Origin: Longispora albida DSM 44784
GTDB taxonomy: Bacteria; Actinomycetota; Actinomycetes; Mycobacteriales; Micromonosporaceae
Length of the DNA stretch: 64,000 nucleotides
Direction of reading: 5' to 3'
Assembly: GCF_000379825.1 (NCBI RefSeq)
Contig: NZ_KB903813.1
Location: 757,333-821,332 of the forward strand
The position numbers and the translations under genes were made by a program. The notes under the pieces are model-generated. The model saw only the letters and a program-made list of their open reading frames with translations, was not told the origin of the DNA and did not search any database. Shown here one piece after another: positions 9,413-17,431 of the stretch; the stretch's first letter is position 1; each line of letters opens with the position of its first letter.

Positions 9413-9820
9413 ATGCAGTGGCGGCAGGTGCTCCGGCCTGCGGGGTGGTGGCCCCGCCGGGTACTGGCCCTCGTCCTCCTGCTCGGCCTCATCGGCCTGC
9501 ACGGCGCCGACTGCGCGACCGGCGGCGCCCACCGCCCCGTGTCCGCGCACGCGGCCCACTCCCCGGTCATGCACTCAGTTATCAGTGCTGATGGGAGTGC
9601 CGCGCCGCACGCCGTCCCGGCCGGGCCGGTCGCCCCGCAGAAGCACCTCGGGCACTCCACTGCCTGGCTGCTGGTCTTCGGCCTGCTCCTGGCCCTGGTA
9701 CTCGCCTCGGCCCGCCCCGGGCCCGCCGCCACTCCCGCTCGGGCTTCCCGGTCGCCGGGACCCCCGCCCTTCCCCTGGGGCAGGCTCACGCTCGCCCAGG
9801 TCTGCGTACTCCGGATATAG
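9413..9820 (+). CDS. His-rich membrane protein (DUF6153-like)
   Basis: 135 residues. Two membrane segments (residues ~15-32 and ~83-100) flank an extracytoplasmic loop rich in histidine (GAHRPVSAHAAHSP, PQKHLGHS). Layout and position directly before a DUF305 gene resemble the actinobacterial DUF6153 family, which I name only by resemblance. The ATG at 9413 follows CACAAT by 6 nt, a weak version of the leaderless pattern used nearby. The loop may bind a metal such as copper; inference. Confidence 0.6.
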   Translation: MQWRQVLRPAGWWPRRVLALVLLLGLIGLHGADCATGGAHRPVSAHAAHSPVMHSVISADGSAAPHAVPAGPVAPQKHLGHSTAWLLVFGLLLALVLASARPGPAATPARASRSPGPPPFPWGRLTLAQVCVLRI

Positions 9821-9822
9821 GA

Positions 9823-9849
9823 GAACTCCGCCCTGCTACATCGGAGTTC
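9823..9849 (+). terminator. Hairpin between membrane protein and DUF305 genes
   Basis: GAACTCCG (9823-9830) pairs with CGGAGTTC (9842-9849) around an 11-nt loop, followed by TTCGATCT. Possible terminator or attenuator between two co-directional genes. Confidence 0.5.
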
Positions 9850-9890
9850 TTCGATCTATCCATCCATCACTCTGGACTAATGGAGTACCA

Positions 9891-10487
9891 GTGAAGCGAG
9901 CAGCACTCGTCACCCTGTCCACGGCTGCCCTCGTCGCGACCCTCGCGGCCTGCTCCTCCGGCAGCGGCGAGCACTCCGGCGGCCACGGCCAGCCCGCGAG
10001 CCAGCCGGCCCCGTCCGTCTCCACCACGGCGCGGGCCAACGCCGCCGACATCACCTTCGCCCAGCAGATGATCGTCCACCATGCCCAGGCCATCGAGATG
10101 GCGAAGCTGGCCCCCACCCGGGCCGGTACCCAGAAGGTGAAGGGTCTCGCCGCGCGGATCCAGAACGCCCAGCAGCCCGAGATCGACAAGATGACCGGCT
10201 GGCTGCGCGCCTGGGGTCAGCCGGTGGCCGCACCCGGTGGCGGGCACGGCGGGCACGGGTCGATGCCCGGAGTCATGTCCGATGACGACATGAGGAAGCT
10301 CGCAGCCGCCTCGGGTACCGCGTTCGACAGGATGTTCCTGACGATGATGATCGCCCACCACGAGGGGGCCGTCACGATGGCGCGTACCGAGAAGGAGTCC
10401 GGCGTCAGCCCGGAGGCCAGGGCGCTCGCCGAGCAGATCATCAAGGACCAGACTGCCGAGATCACCGAGATGCGCGGCATGCTCTGA
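9891..10487 (+). CDS. DUF305 lipoprotein (possible copper binding)
   Basis: 198 residues. N-terminal lipobox (TLAACSS, Cys near residue 20) predicts a membrane-anchored extracytoplasmic lipoprotein. Two DUF305 half-domains each carry the FAQQMIVHHAQAIEMA / FLTMMIAHHEGAVTMA motif, with HH plus Met residues that suit Cu or Ag binding (CopM-like family). A Gly/His linker (GGGHGGHGSM) joins them. The GTG at 9891 is preceded by GGAG. The His-rich gene upstream supports a shared metal-related role. Confidence 0.85.
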   Translation: MKRAALVTLSTAALVATLAACSSGSGEHSGGHGQPASQPAPSVSTTARANAADITFAQQMIVHHAQAIEMAKLAPTRAGTQKVKGLAARIQNAQQPEIDKMTGWLRAWGQPVAAPGGGHGGHGSMPGVMSDDDMRKLAAASGTAFDRMFLTMMIAHHEGAVTMARTEKESGVSPEARALAEQIIKDQTAEITEMRGML

Positions 10488-10499
10488 CCCACCCGGCGG

Positions 10500-10524
10500 G
10501 GCCGGGCGCGACAGGTGCCCGGCC
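10500..10524 (+). terminator. GC-rich hairpin after DUF305 gene
   Basis: GGCCGGGC (10500-10507) pairs with GCCCGGCC (10517-10524), 13 nt after the stop codon. No T-run, as usual for high-GC actinobacterial terminators. Confidence 0.5.
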
Positions 10525-10652
10525 TCCGTCCATACAGCGAGTACAGTGACGCCGTCATCACGCGGCGTGTTATGGGTACCCGTTGGGGTGAGAGATCCCC
10601 CGAAGGACTATTCTGCCTTCGGCCAGCACACCAGCAGCAATGGAGGGCATTC

Positions 10653-12386
10653 GTGACTGCTGTCGAGCCGAAGCCGATCGTGACCCGGCCCTGGCCGGTT
10701 CACCAGGGCATCAAAGGATCGGCGTTCGCCCGACTGCTCCGCACCACTGACGCGAAGCAGATCGGGATCATGTACATGGTCACGGCCTTCGCGTTCTTCT
10801 TGGTCGGCGGGTTCCTCGCCCTCCTCATGCGCGTCGAGCTGGCCGAGCCGGGCGGGCAGTTCCTGTCGCCAGAGCAGTACAACCAGGCGTTCACCATGCA
10901 CGGCACGATCATGCTGCTGCTGTTCGCCACCCCGATCGTGTTCGCCTTCGGCAACTACATCGTCCCGCTCCAGATCGGTGCGCCGGACGTGTCGTTCCCG
11001 AGGCTGAACGCGTTCGCCTACTGGCTCTACCTGTTCGGCGGCACGATCGTCGTCGGCGGGTTCGCGACCCCGAACGGCGCCGCCGACTTCGGCTGGTTCG
11101 CGTACTCCCCGCTGACCGACGTCGCGCACTCGCCGGGCGCCGGCGCCGACATGTGGATCGTCGGCCTGATCATCTCCGGTCTGGGCACGATCCTCGGCGC
11201 GGTCAACATGGTCACCACGATCCTGACGCTCCGCGCGCCGGGTATGACCATGTTCCGGATGCCGATCTTCACCTGGAACCTGCTGATCACCAGCCTCCTC
11301 GTGCTGATGGTCTTCCCGATCCTGGCCGCGGCGCTCTCCGCGCTGGCAGCCGACCGGATCCTCGGCGCGCACGCCTTCGACCCGGAGACCGGCGGTGCGA
11401 TGCTCTGGCAGCACCTGTTCTGGTTCTTCGGCCACCCCGAGGTGTACATCGTGGCGCTGCCGTTCTTCGGCATCGTCTCCGAGATCTTCCCGGTGTTCAG
11501 CCGCAAGCCGATCTTCGGCTACAAGGGCCTGGTGGGCGCGACCCTCGGCATCGCCGCGCTGTCGATGACCGTGTGGGCGCACCACATGTTCGTCACCGGC
11601 CAGGTGCTGCTGCCGTTCTTCTCGCTGCTCAGCTTCCTGATCGCCGTGCCGACCGGTATCAAGTTCTTCAACTGGATCGGCACCATGTGGCGGGGTCAGC
11701 TGACCTTCGAGACGCCGATGCTGTTCTCGCTCGGCTTCCTGGTCACGTTCCTCTTCGGTGGCCTGTCCGGCGTGCTGCTGGCAGCCCCGCCGATCGACTT
11801 CCACGTGTCCGACACGTACTTCGTGGTGGCCCACTTCCACTACGTGCTCTTCGGCACCATCGTGTACGCCGTCTACGCCGGCATCTACTTCTGGTTCCCG
11901 AAGATGTTCGGCCGGATGCTCGACGAGCGCCTCGGCAAGTGGCACTTCTGGATGACCACGATCGGCTTCCACACCACCTTCCTCGTCCAGCACTGGCTGG
12001 GCACCGAGGGCATGCCGCGCCGGTACTTCGACTACCAGGAGCGCGACGGCTTCACCCTGCTGAACCAGATCTCCACGATCGGCGCGCTGATCACGGGTCT
12101 GTCCACGCTGCCCTTCCTGTGGAACGTGTACAAGTCCTACAAGGCCGGCAAGCTGGTCACGGTGAACGACCCGTGGGGCCACGGCGCCTCGCTGGAGTGG
12201 GCGACCACCTGCCCGCCGCCGCTGCGTAACTTCGACTCGATGCCGCGGATCCGCTCCGAGCGGCCGGCCTTCGACGAGAAGTTCCCGGAGTTCGCCCCGC
12301 AGGCATCGCCGCTCGCGGTGCCGGCCGGTGGCGCCAAGCCGAACACCCCAGAGTCGGACGGCGGCGCCACCTACAAAGACCACTAG
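10653..12386 (+). CDS. ctaD: Cytochrome c oxidase subunit I
   Basis: 577 residues, a full-length aa3-type oxidase subunit I with ~12 membrane helices. Diagnostic motifs in order: FTMHGTIM (heme a ligand), [14 protein letters not shown] (Cu-B His covalently linked to Tyr), [10 protein letters not shown] (Cu-B His pair) and [15 protein letters not shown] (His ligands to heme a3 and heme a). It reduces O2 to water and pumps protons in the membrane. Subunits II and III (ctaC, ctaE) are not beside it. The GTG at 10653 has GGAGG 6 nt upstream. The gene ends just before the structured element at 12404. Confidence 0.97.
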   Translation: MTAVEPKPIVTRPWPVHQGIKGSAFARLLRTTDAKQIGIMYMVTAFAFFLVGGFLALLMRVELAEPGGQFLSPEQYNQAFTMHGTIMLLLFATPIVFAFGNYIVPLQIGAPDVSFPRLNAFAYWLYLFGGTIVVGGFATPNGAADFGWFAYSPLTDVAHSPGAGADMWIVGLIISGLGTILGAVNMVTTILTLRAPGMTMFRMPIFTWNLLITSLLVLMVFPILAAALSALAADRILGAHAFDPETGGAMLWQHLFWFFGHPEVYIVALPFFGIVSEIFPVFSRKPIFGYKGLVGATLGIAALSMTVWAHHMFVTGQVLLPFFSLLSFLIAVPTGIKFFNWIGTMWRGQLTFETPMLFSLGFLVTFLFGGLSGVLLAAPPIDFHVSDTYFVVAHFHYVLFGTIVYAVYAGIYFWFPKMFGRMLDERLGKWHFWMTTIGFHTTFLVQHWLGTEGMPRRYFDYQERDGFTLLNQISTIGALITGLSTLPFLWNVYKSYKAGKLVTVNDPWGHGASLEWATTCPPPLRNFDSMPRIRSERPAFDEKFPEFAPQASPLAVPAGGAKPNTPESDGGATYKDH

Positions 12387-12403
12387 GTCTTTTGGGTAGT
12401 GCC

Positions 12404-12519
12404 GACCCGCTGAGCGAAAATCTGAGCTGCGCAGAAAAACCGCCCAAGTACACCAGTACTAGGGCGGTTTTTCTGCTTGTCAGATTTCCGCTCAGCGGGC
12501 CACCTCGCGTTAGATCAAG
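12404..12519. repeat. Dispersed structured hairpin element, copy 1
   Basis: 116 bp between ctaD and a convergent gene. Outer arms CCCGCTGAGCG-A-AAATCTGA (12406-12425) and TCAGATTTCCGCTCAGCGGG (12480-12499) pair with one mismatch. The middle stem GCAGAAAAACCGCCC (12431-12445) pairs perfectly with 12462-12476. The tip is AGTAC-ACCA-GTACT. The 3' flank GTTAGATCAAG is also shared with copy 2 at 38703-38820. Probably a bidirectional terminator or mobile palindrome. Confidence 0.85.
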
Positions 12520-12550
12520 AGCTAAGAGCTGATTGTGTACTGGCATGCAG

Positions 12551-12583
12551 AAGGGCCGGGCTCCCCCGTGGAACCCGGCCCTT
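12551..12583 (-). terminator. Terminator of LPXTG protein gene
   Basis: AAGGGCCGGG (12551-12560) pairs with CCCGGCCCTT (12574-12583), just past the 3' end of the leftward surface-protein gene. The gene thus has its own hairpin besides the larger element at 12404. Confidence 0.65.
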
Positions 12584-12601
12584 GCTGTGGTGTGTCGCTT
12601 G

Positions 12602-13630
12602 TTACGCCTCGACGTGGGCGTCGCGGCGACGGCGGCGGCCGAAGATGCCGACCAGGCCGGCGCCGATGGCGACCAGGCCGACGCCGAGGGCCGCGATCGA
12701 CGGCGTGCTGACGCCCGTCTTCGGCAGGGTCTCCTCGGCTGGCTTGGCGACCGGGGCGGCGGGCGGCTGGGCGGCCGGGGTCGTGACGACCGGAGCGGGC
12801 GCGGCGGCCACCGTGACCTTCTGGGTGGAGACGTTGTCGCCGGGCTTCGCGTCCAGCTCGACCGGGCCGAACGTCAGGACGGCCTCGGCCTCGCCAGCCT
12901 CGGTGAACACGGCCGAGAATTCGCCGGTGCTCCGCTCGCCGGGCTTCACGATGTGCGCGCCCGTCAGGTGGCCCTCGGGGGTGATCGCCGGCTGGTGCTC
13001 GATCTTGAGGCCCTTGCCGTTGATCTTGAGCACGCCCTCGGCGCCGTTCACGAGCTCGGTGCCGTTGTTGGTGAGCGAGACCCGGATCAGGGCCCGGTCA
13101 CCGGCCTTCGGTGAGGTGATCGGCCGCTTGGCGTAGTCGAGGATCTCGACGCTGGCGGCGATGTCGCCCTTCTTCGGCACGTAGAAGGTGAGGTCGTGGG
13201 GCTTGCCGGAGCCGTCCTTGCCGTAGGCGACCGAGCCGGTGAAGGTCTTGCCGTACGGCCGCTCCTGCGGGTCGTACGCGACGCCGAAGAGGCGTTCTTC
13301 TTCCTTGCCGGGCTCGACGACGCCGGCGGGGACGTACCACTTCACGCTGCCGTCCGGGTTGGTCCCGGTCTCACGGGCCGAGCCGTCGCCCATGATGCGC
13401 CAGCCGGCCGGCATCGTCACGACAGCCTCGCAGGGTGCCGTGGCGGTCCCGTTGTTGGTGCAGATGAACTTGGTGCTCATGCTGTACAGGGGGCCGAACG
13501 GCGAGAACGGGTACTGCGTGATCTTCAGTGTGACGTCTGGCGTCGTCTCGGCGAGCGCCGGAGTGGCGAGCGCGAGCGTCGCGGCGGAAACGCCCAGTGC
13601 CAGTGCCGCGGCGCGGCGGATGGTCTGCAT
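12602..13630 (-). CDS. LPXTG-anchored cell-surface protein
   Basis: 342 residues. Signal peptide 1-27 (ending PALAE), then ~240 residues of beta-sandwich-like sequence (TNNGTATAPCEAVVTMPAGW, SLTNNGTELVNGAEGV) resembling DUF11/Ig-type repeats. An Ala/Pro spacer leads to LPKTG at 302-306, a hydrophobic helix and RRRRR. This is a complete sortase signal, so the protein should be covalently linked to peptidoglycan. No sortase gene is in the window. ATG 13630 starts the signal peptide; the purine-rich GAGGGGG is ~12 nt upstream, rather far for a Shine-Dalgarno. Ligand or adhesive role unknown. Confidence 0.85.
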   Translation of the reverse strand: MQTIRRAAALALGVSAATLALATPALAETTPDVTLKITQYPFSPFGPLYSMSTKFICTNNGTATAPCEAVVTMPAGWRIMGDGSARETGTNPDGSVKWYVPAGVVEPGKEEERLFGVAYDPQERPYGKTFTGSVAYGKDGSGKPHDLTFYVPKKGDIAASVEILDYAKRPITSPKAGDRALIRVSLTNNGTELVNGAEGVLKINGKGLKIEHQPAITPEGHLTGAHIVKPGERSTGEFSAVFTEAGEAEAVLTFGPVELDAKPGDNVSTQKVTVAAAPAPVVTTPAAQPPAAPVAKPAEETLPKTGVSTPSIAALGVGLVAIGAGLVGIFGRRRRRDAHVEA

Positions 13631-13749
13631 GTGGTTCTGTGCCCCCTCGTGATGGAACGTGCCGACGAGAAACACTCCGCCGGGAGCTGTTTCGTTGCAC
13701 CGGGCTTGGTAACGAGTAGGTCACGAAAAGGCAGGCGTACGCTGTCCGC

Positions 13750-15027
13750 GTGACCGCGTTCTACACCGACCAGTACGAGCTGACCATGATGTCGGCGGCC
13801 CTCCGGGATGGCACTGCCCACCGGCCCTGTGTGTTCGAGGCTTTCGGCCGCCGGCTGCCCAACGGGCGCAGGTACGGCGTCGTGGCCGGTACCGGCCGGC
13901 TCATGGAGATGATCCGCGACTTCCGGTTCAGCGAGGCGGAGCTGGAGTACCTGGCTGACCGGCGGGTCGTGGACGACGCGACGCTGGAGTGGCTGGCCGC
14001 GTACCGGTTCACCGGGGACATCCAGGGGTACGCCGAGGGCGAGCTGTGGTTCCCCGGCTCCCCGATGCTGACCGTGACCGGCACGTTCGCCGAGTGCGTC
14101 GTGCTGGAGACGCTGATCCTCTCCGTGCTCAACCACGACTGCGCGATCGCTGCGGCGGCGGCCCGGATGGTCACCGCGGCCCGGGGCCGTCCGATCATCG
14201 AGATGGGCTCGCGGCGTACGCACGAGGAGGCGGCGGTGGCCAGCGCCCGCGCCGCGTACCTGGCCGGGTTCGCGTCCACGTCGAACCTCGCGGCCGGGCG
14301 GCGCTGGGGTGTCCCCACTGCCGGTACGGCCGCGCACGCCTTCACGTTGCTGCACGATGACGAGAAGGCTGCGTTCGCCTCGCAGGTGGCGGCGCTCGGG
14401 GCCGGTACGACGCTGCTGGTCGACACGTACGACATCAGCCAGGGCATCCGCAATGCCGTGGCGGTGGCCGGGCCGGGGCTCGGCTCGATCCGGATCGACT
14501 CCGGTGACCTGTCGATCCTGGCCCAGCAGTCCCGGGACCTGCTCGACGAGCTGGGCGCGGCCGACACGAAGATCGTCGTCTCGGGTGACCTCGACGAGTA
14601 CGCCATCGCGTCGCTGGCCGCCGAACCGGTGGACGCCTACGGGGCCGGCACCGCTGTCGTGGTCGGTTCCGGTGCGCCGACCGCCGGGCTCGTCTACAAG
14701 CTCGTCGAGGTGGACGGCCGGCCGGTCGTCAAGCGCAGCGAGAACAAGGCCACGGTCGGCGGGCGGAAGACGGCTGTCCGGCGGCACAAGCCGACCGGTA
14801 CGGCCACGGAGGAGATCGTCGCCTCGCAGGGGACGCCGGAGCCGCAGGCCGGTGACCGGGTGCTGCAGCGCTGGTACATGAAGGATGGTGTTCTGGTCGA
14901 TGACCTGCCTACGCTGAAGGACAGCCGTGAGCACCTGCGGCAGTGCCTGATCTCGATCCCGTGGGAGGGCCTGAAGCTCTCGCCCGGCGATCCAGCCATT
15001 CCCGTGACCGTCACCGGAGGCCAGTGA
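13750..15027 (+). CDS. pncB: Nicotinate phosphoribosyltransferase
   Basis: 425 residues. Converts nicotinate plus PRPP to nicotinate mononucleotide in NAD salvage (Preiss-Handler route). Visible family marks: N-terminal TDQYELTMMSAAL, the EMGSRRTHEEAA segment, the phosphoribosyl-binding IRIDSGDL, and VVGSGAPTAGLVYKLVE near the C-terminus. The GTG at 13750 follows TACGCT by 6 nt, a leaderless start. Its stop overlaps the nicotinamidase start, so deamidation and ribosylation are encoded together. Confidence 0.95.
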   Translation: MTAFYTDQYELTMMSAALRDGTAHRPCVFEAFGRRLPNGRRYGVVAGTGRLMEMIRDFRFSEAELEYLADRRVVDDATLEWLAAYRFTGDIQGYAEGELWFPGSPMLTVTGTFAECVVLETLILSVLNHDCAIAAAAARMVTAARGRPIIEMGSRRTHEEAAVASARAAYLAGFASTSNLAAGRRWGVPTAGTAAHAFTLLHDDEKAAFASQVAALGAGTTLLVDTYDISQGIRNAVAVAGPGLGSIRIDSGDLSILAQQSRDLLDELGAADTKIVVSGDLDEYAIASLAAEPVDAYGAGTAVVVGSGAPTAGLVYKLVEVDGRPVVKRSENKATVGGRKTAVRRHKPTGTATEEIVASQGTPEPQAGDRVLQRWYMKDGVLVDDLPTLKDSREHLRQCLISIPWEGLKLSPGDPAIPVTVTGGQ

Positions 15028-15575
15028 TGTCCCGCGCGTTGATCATCGTCGACGTCCAGAACGACTTCTGTGAGGGCGGCTCGCTGGCCGTGGCCGGCGG
15101 TGCGGCCGTGGCGGCTGGTGTGACCGACGCGCTTCGTTCCCAGTCCTGGGATCACGTCGTGGCCACGCAGGACCACCACATCGACCCGGGTAGCCACTTC
15201 AGTGACACTCCGGACTATGTGGACTCCTGGCCGGTGCACTGCGTCGCCGGTACTGAGGGGCAGAAGTTCCACCCGGCGCTGGTTACCGACCGGATCGAGG
15301 CCGTCTTCCACAAGGGTGACTACGCGGCCGCCTACTCGGGCTTCGAGGGCAACGCCGCTGGTGAGGGCCTGGCGGAGTGGCTGCGGGACCGGGGCGTCAC
15401 CGAGGTCGACGTCGTCGGGATCGCCACCGACTACTGCGTCCGGGCCACGGCGCTCGACGCGGCCCGGGAGGGCTTCGCCACGAAGGTACTGGTCGGCCTG
15501 ACCGCCGCCGTTGCCCCCGAGTCCCGCGAGCGGGCCCTCCGCGAGCTCGCCGACGCCGGGGTGACCCTCGGCTGA
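15027..15575 (+). CDS. pncA: Nicotinamidase / pyrazinamidase
   Basis: 182 residues, isochorismatase-fold amidohydrolase that deamidates nicotinamide to nicotinate for the adjacent PncB. The catalytic triad is Asp in VDVQNDF, Lys in FHKGDY and Cys in ATDYCVRAT. The metal site is carried by TQDHHIDPGSHF. Start ATG 15027 overlaps the pncB stop (TGATG) with GGAGG (15016-15020) in position. In mycobacteria the same enzyme activates pyrazinamide. Confidence 0.95.
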   Translation: MSRALIIVDVQNDFCEGGSLAVAGGAAVAAGVTDALRSQSWDHVVATQDHHIDPGSHFSDTPDYVDSWPVHCVAGTEGQKFHPALVTDRIEAVFHKGDYAAAYSGFEGNAAGEGLAEWLRDRGVTEVDVVGIATDYCVRATALDAAREGFATKVLVGLTAAVAPESRERALRELADAGVTLG

Positions 15576-15647
15576 GGCCTCCGCGCCCACTGTCCGCGCG
15601 GGCTGGAAGAATGATCGCGTGCGAGCGCGTCCTGCGAGAGTGAGCCG

Positions 15648-16019
15648 GTGAGACTGCATCTGGTCACCGGGCTGGCCGGGCTGATCGTGCTCGTCGTGAT
15701 CTTCGAGCTGCTCCGCCGCCGTCAGCTCCGGGTGAAGTACGGGGCGCTCTGGCTGGTCGTCGCCGCTGCCGCGCTGCCGCTGGCCGTCGTCCCGAGCGCG
15801 CTGGACGGCCTGGCCGGCGTGCTGGGTATCGCCTCCGGCGTCAGCCTGGTGCTGTTCGGGGCTGTCGTGTTCCTGCTGCTGGTCTGCATCCACCTGTCGT
15901 GGGAGGTCAGCAGGCTGGAGGAGGAGACCAGGGCACTGGCGGAGGACGTCGCCCTGATCAGAGCCGACCTGGACCGCCGAGGACCCGAAAGGCCACATGG
16001 AACGCGTGGACCGTCATGA
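15648..16019 (+). CDS. DUF2304 membrane protein
   Basis: 123 residues: three hydrophobic helices (residues ~5-22, 33-52, 60-85), then a coiled-coil tail (SWEVSRLEEETRALAEDVALIRADL). This is the DUF2304 pattern, a family usually found beside dolichol-phosphate-mannose-synthase-like glycosyltransferases, as here. Stop and next start overlap (ATGA). Likely a membrane partner of the glycosyltransferase. Confidence 0.8.
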   Translation: MRLHLVTGLAGLIVLVVIFELLRRRQLRVKYGALWLVVAAAALPLAVVPSALDGLAGVLGIASGVSLVLFGAVVFLLLVCIHLSWEVSRLEEETRALAEDVALIRADLDRRGPERPHGTRGPS

Positions 16020-16723
16020 GTGATCTGCGGATGCTGGTGATCATCCCGGCGTGGAACGAGGAGGGTTCCGTCGCCGCCGTGATCGCTGAACTGCGCGACG
16101 CCGTACCCGAGGCCGACGTCCTCGTCGTCGACGACGGCTCGGCCGACGCGACCGCCGAGCTGGCCCGCGCGGCCGGGGCGACGGTACTCAAGCTGCCGTA
16201 CAACCTCGGGGTCGGCGGGGCGATGCGCCTCGGGTACCGGTACGCCGACGAGCGCGGCTACGACATCGCCCTGCAGTTCGACGCCGACGGGCAGCACGAC
16301 CCGGCGTACATCCCGGCCCTGGTCGCCGAGCTGGACCGTGCCGACCTGGTGATCGGTGCCCGGTTCGCCGGGGCGGGTGACTACACGGTGCGCGGGCCGC
16401 GCCGGTGGGCGATGGTGATGCTGGCCGGGGCGCTGTCCAGGCTGGCCGGTACGCGGCTGACCGACACGACGTCCGGCATGCGGTGCGCGAACCGCACGGT
16501 CATCGGTTACTTCGCGCGCAACTATCCGGTGGAGTACCTGGGCGACACCATCGAGACGCTGGTGCACGTCGCCCGGCGCGGGCTGGTCGTGCGGCAGGTG
16601 CCGGTGGCGATGCGGGTCCGGCAGGCCGGTACGCCGAGCCAGTCCCCGGCGAAGGCCGCGATCTACCTGGGCCGGGCGTTCCTGGTGCTGCTGCTCGCGC
16701 TCCTGCGCCGTCCCGGTACCTGA
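16016..16723 (+). CDS. Family 2 glycosyltransferase, polyprenyl-phosphate type
   Basis: 235 residues, GT-A fold like dolichyl-phosphate mannose synthase. VIIPAWNEEGSV at the start, VVDDGSAD and the metal-binding DADGQHD support a soluble or membrane-associated GT2. A C-terminal hydrophobic segment (FLVLLLALLRR) may anchor it. It probably charges polyprenyl phosphate with a sugar, which GtrA and DUF2304 partners help move across the membrane. Start chosen at ATG 16016, which overlaps the upstream stop. Its last 61 nt are antisense to gtrA-like coding sequence. Confidence 0.88.
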   Translation: MSDLRMLVIIPAWNEEGSVAAVIAELRDAVPEADVLVVDDGSADATAELARAAGATVLKLPYNLGVGGAMRLGYRYADERGYDIALQFDADGQHDPAYIPALVAELDRADLVIGARFAGAGDYTVRGPRRWAMVMLAGALSRLAGTRLTDTTSGMRCANRTVIGYFARNYPVEYLGDTIETLVHVARRGLVVRQVPVAMRVRQAGTPSQSPAKAAIYLGRAFLVLLLALLRRPGT

Positions 16724-17211
16724 CAGCGCTGCCGGCGCAGCTGCACCCAGCGCCGTCCGATGACGACGTGCGGCTCGCGGGCGGACGGCTTCGGGCGGGC
16801 CTCGCGGAAGATCCAGTACCGGGACAGGGCGTAGTTGACCACGAACAGGGCGACGGAGCAGAGGACCTTGGCGCCCAGGTACGGCACGCCCCAGCCCGTG
16901 ATCTTGGCGATGAGCAGCACGGTCAGCCCGAGGTTGAGCCCGACCAGGCACGCGTACCGCAGCATGTGCAGCCCGATCAGCCCGTGCGCCCGGAACACCC
17001 ACGACCGGGTCAGCAGGAAGTTCACCGCGAACGCGACCCCGAACGCCGCGGCTGTCGCCGTCCGCAGCTCCAGCCCGGCGAGGCTGTGCAGGGCGTAGAG
17101 CACGCTCGCGTCCAGCAGGAAACAACTCTGGCCGATGATCAGATAACGGACGCTGGGCTGCCGGAGTAAGCGGAGCAGCGGGTCAGCCAGCGCGGTGCTC
17201 ACGGTGGTCAC
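16663..17211 (-). CDS. GtrA-like membrane protein
   Basis: 182 residues with four membrane helices between ~20 and 135, matching the GtrA/DPMS flippase-like family (RYLIIGQSCFLLDASVLYAL, FAVNFLLTRSWVF, VNYALSRYWIF). These proteins are thought to translocate polyprenyl-linked sugars. The last ~45 residues are a basic, low-complexity tail that overlaps the 3' end of the convergent glycosyltransferase gene, so the true end may carry little function. The GTG at 17211 is the only reasonable start. Confidence 0.82.
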   Translation of the reverse strand: MTTVSTALADPLLRLLRQPSVRYLIIGQSCFLLDASVLYALHSLAGLELRTATAAAFGVAFAVNFLLTRSWVFRAHGLIGLHMLRYACLVGLNLGLTVLLIAKITGWGVPYLGAKVLCSVALFVVNYALSRYWIFREARPKPSAREPHVVIGRRWVQLRRQRCQVPGRRRSASSSTRNARPR

Positions 17212-17342
17212 GGTGCTCCAGCGGTCGACGCCTGACGGCAGCTGCGGCGCGCAGCGAGCCCGAGGCTACCCAGCCCCGGCAAGCCGTTCCATCCCCAGAA
17301 CCCTAAACGTGACCTGCGTGACTGCCGCCACCCGCCACCCGG

Positions 17343-17430
17343 CCCGGGAATCCCCTAACGGAACCCACAAACTACATAATCGAGCCGTCCTTTATGTAGT
17401 TTAGGGGAACTTATTAGGGGAAAACCCGGG
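17343..17430. repeat. Nested AT-rich inverted repeat
   Basis: Inner arms AAACTACATAA (17369-17379) and TTATGTAGTTT (17392-17402) are a perfect 11-bp match. Outer arms CCCGGGAATCCCCTAA (17343-17358) and TTAGGGGAAAACCCGGG (17414-17430) also pair with a small bulge. It lies downstream of the ABC operon and upstream of the gtrA-like gene. Terminator for the ABC operon, or a small palindromic element. Confidence 0.65.
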
Positions 17431-17431
17431 C

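Noticed and set aside
12404-12519. Insertion sequence or integron attC
   Set aside because: No transposase or integrase in or near either copy, and no target-site duplication could be seen.
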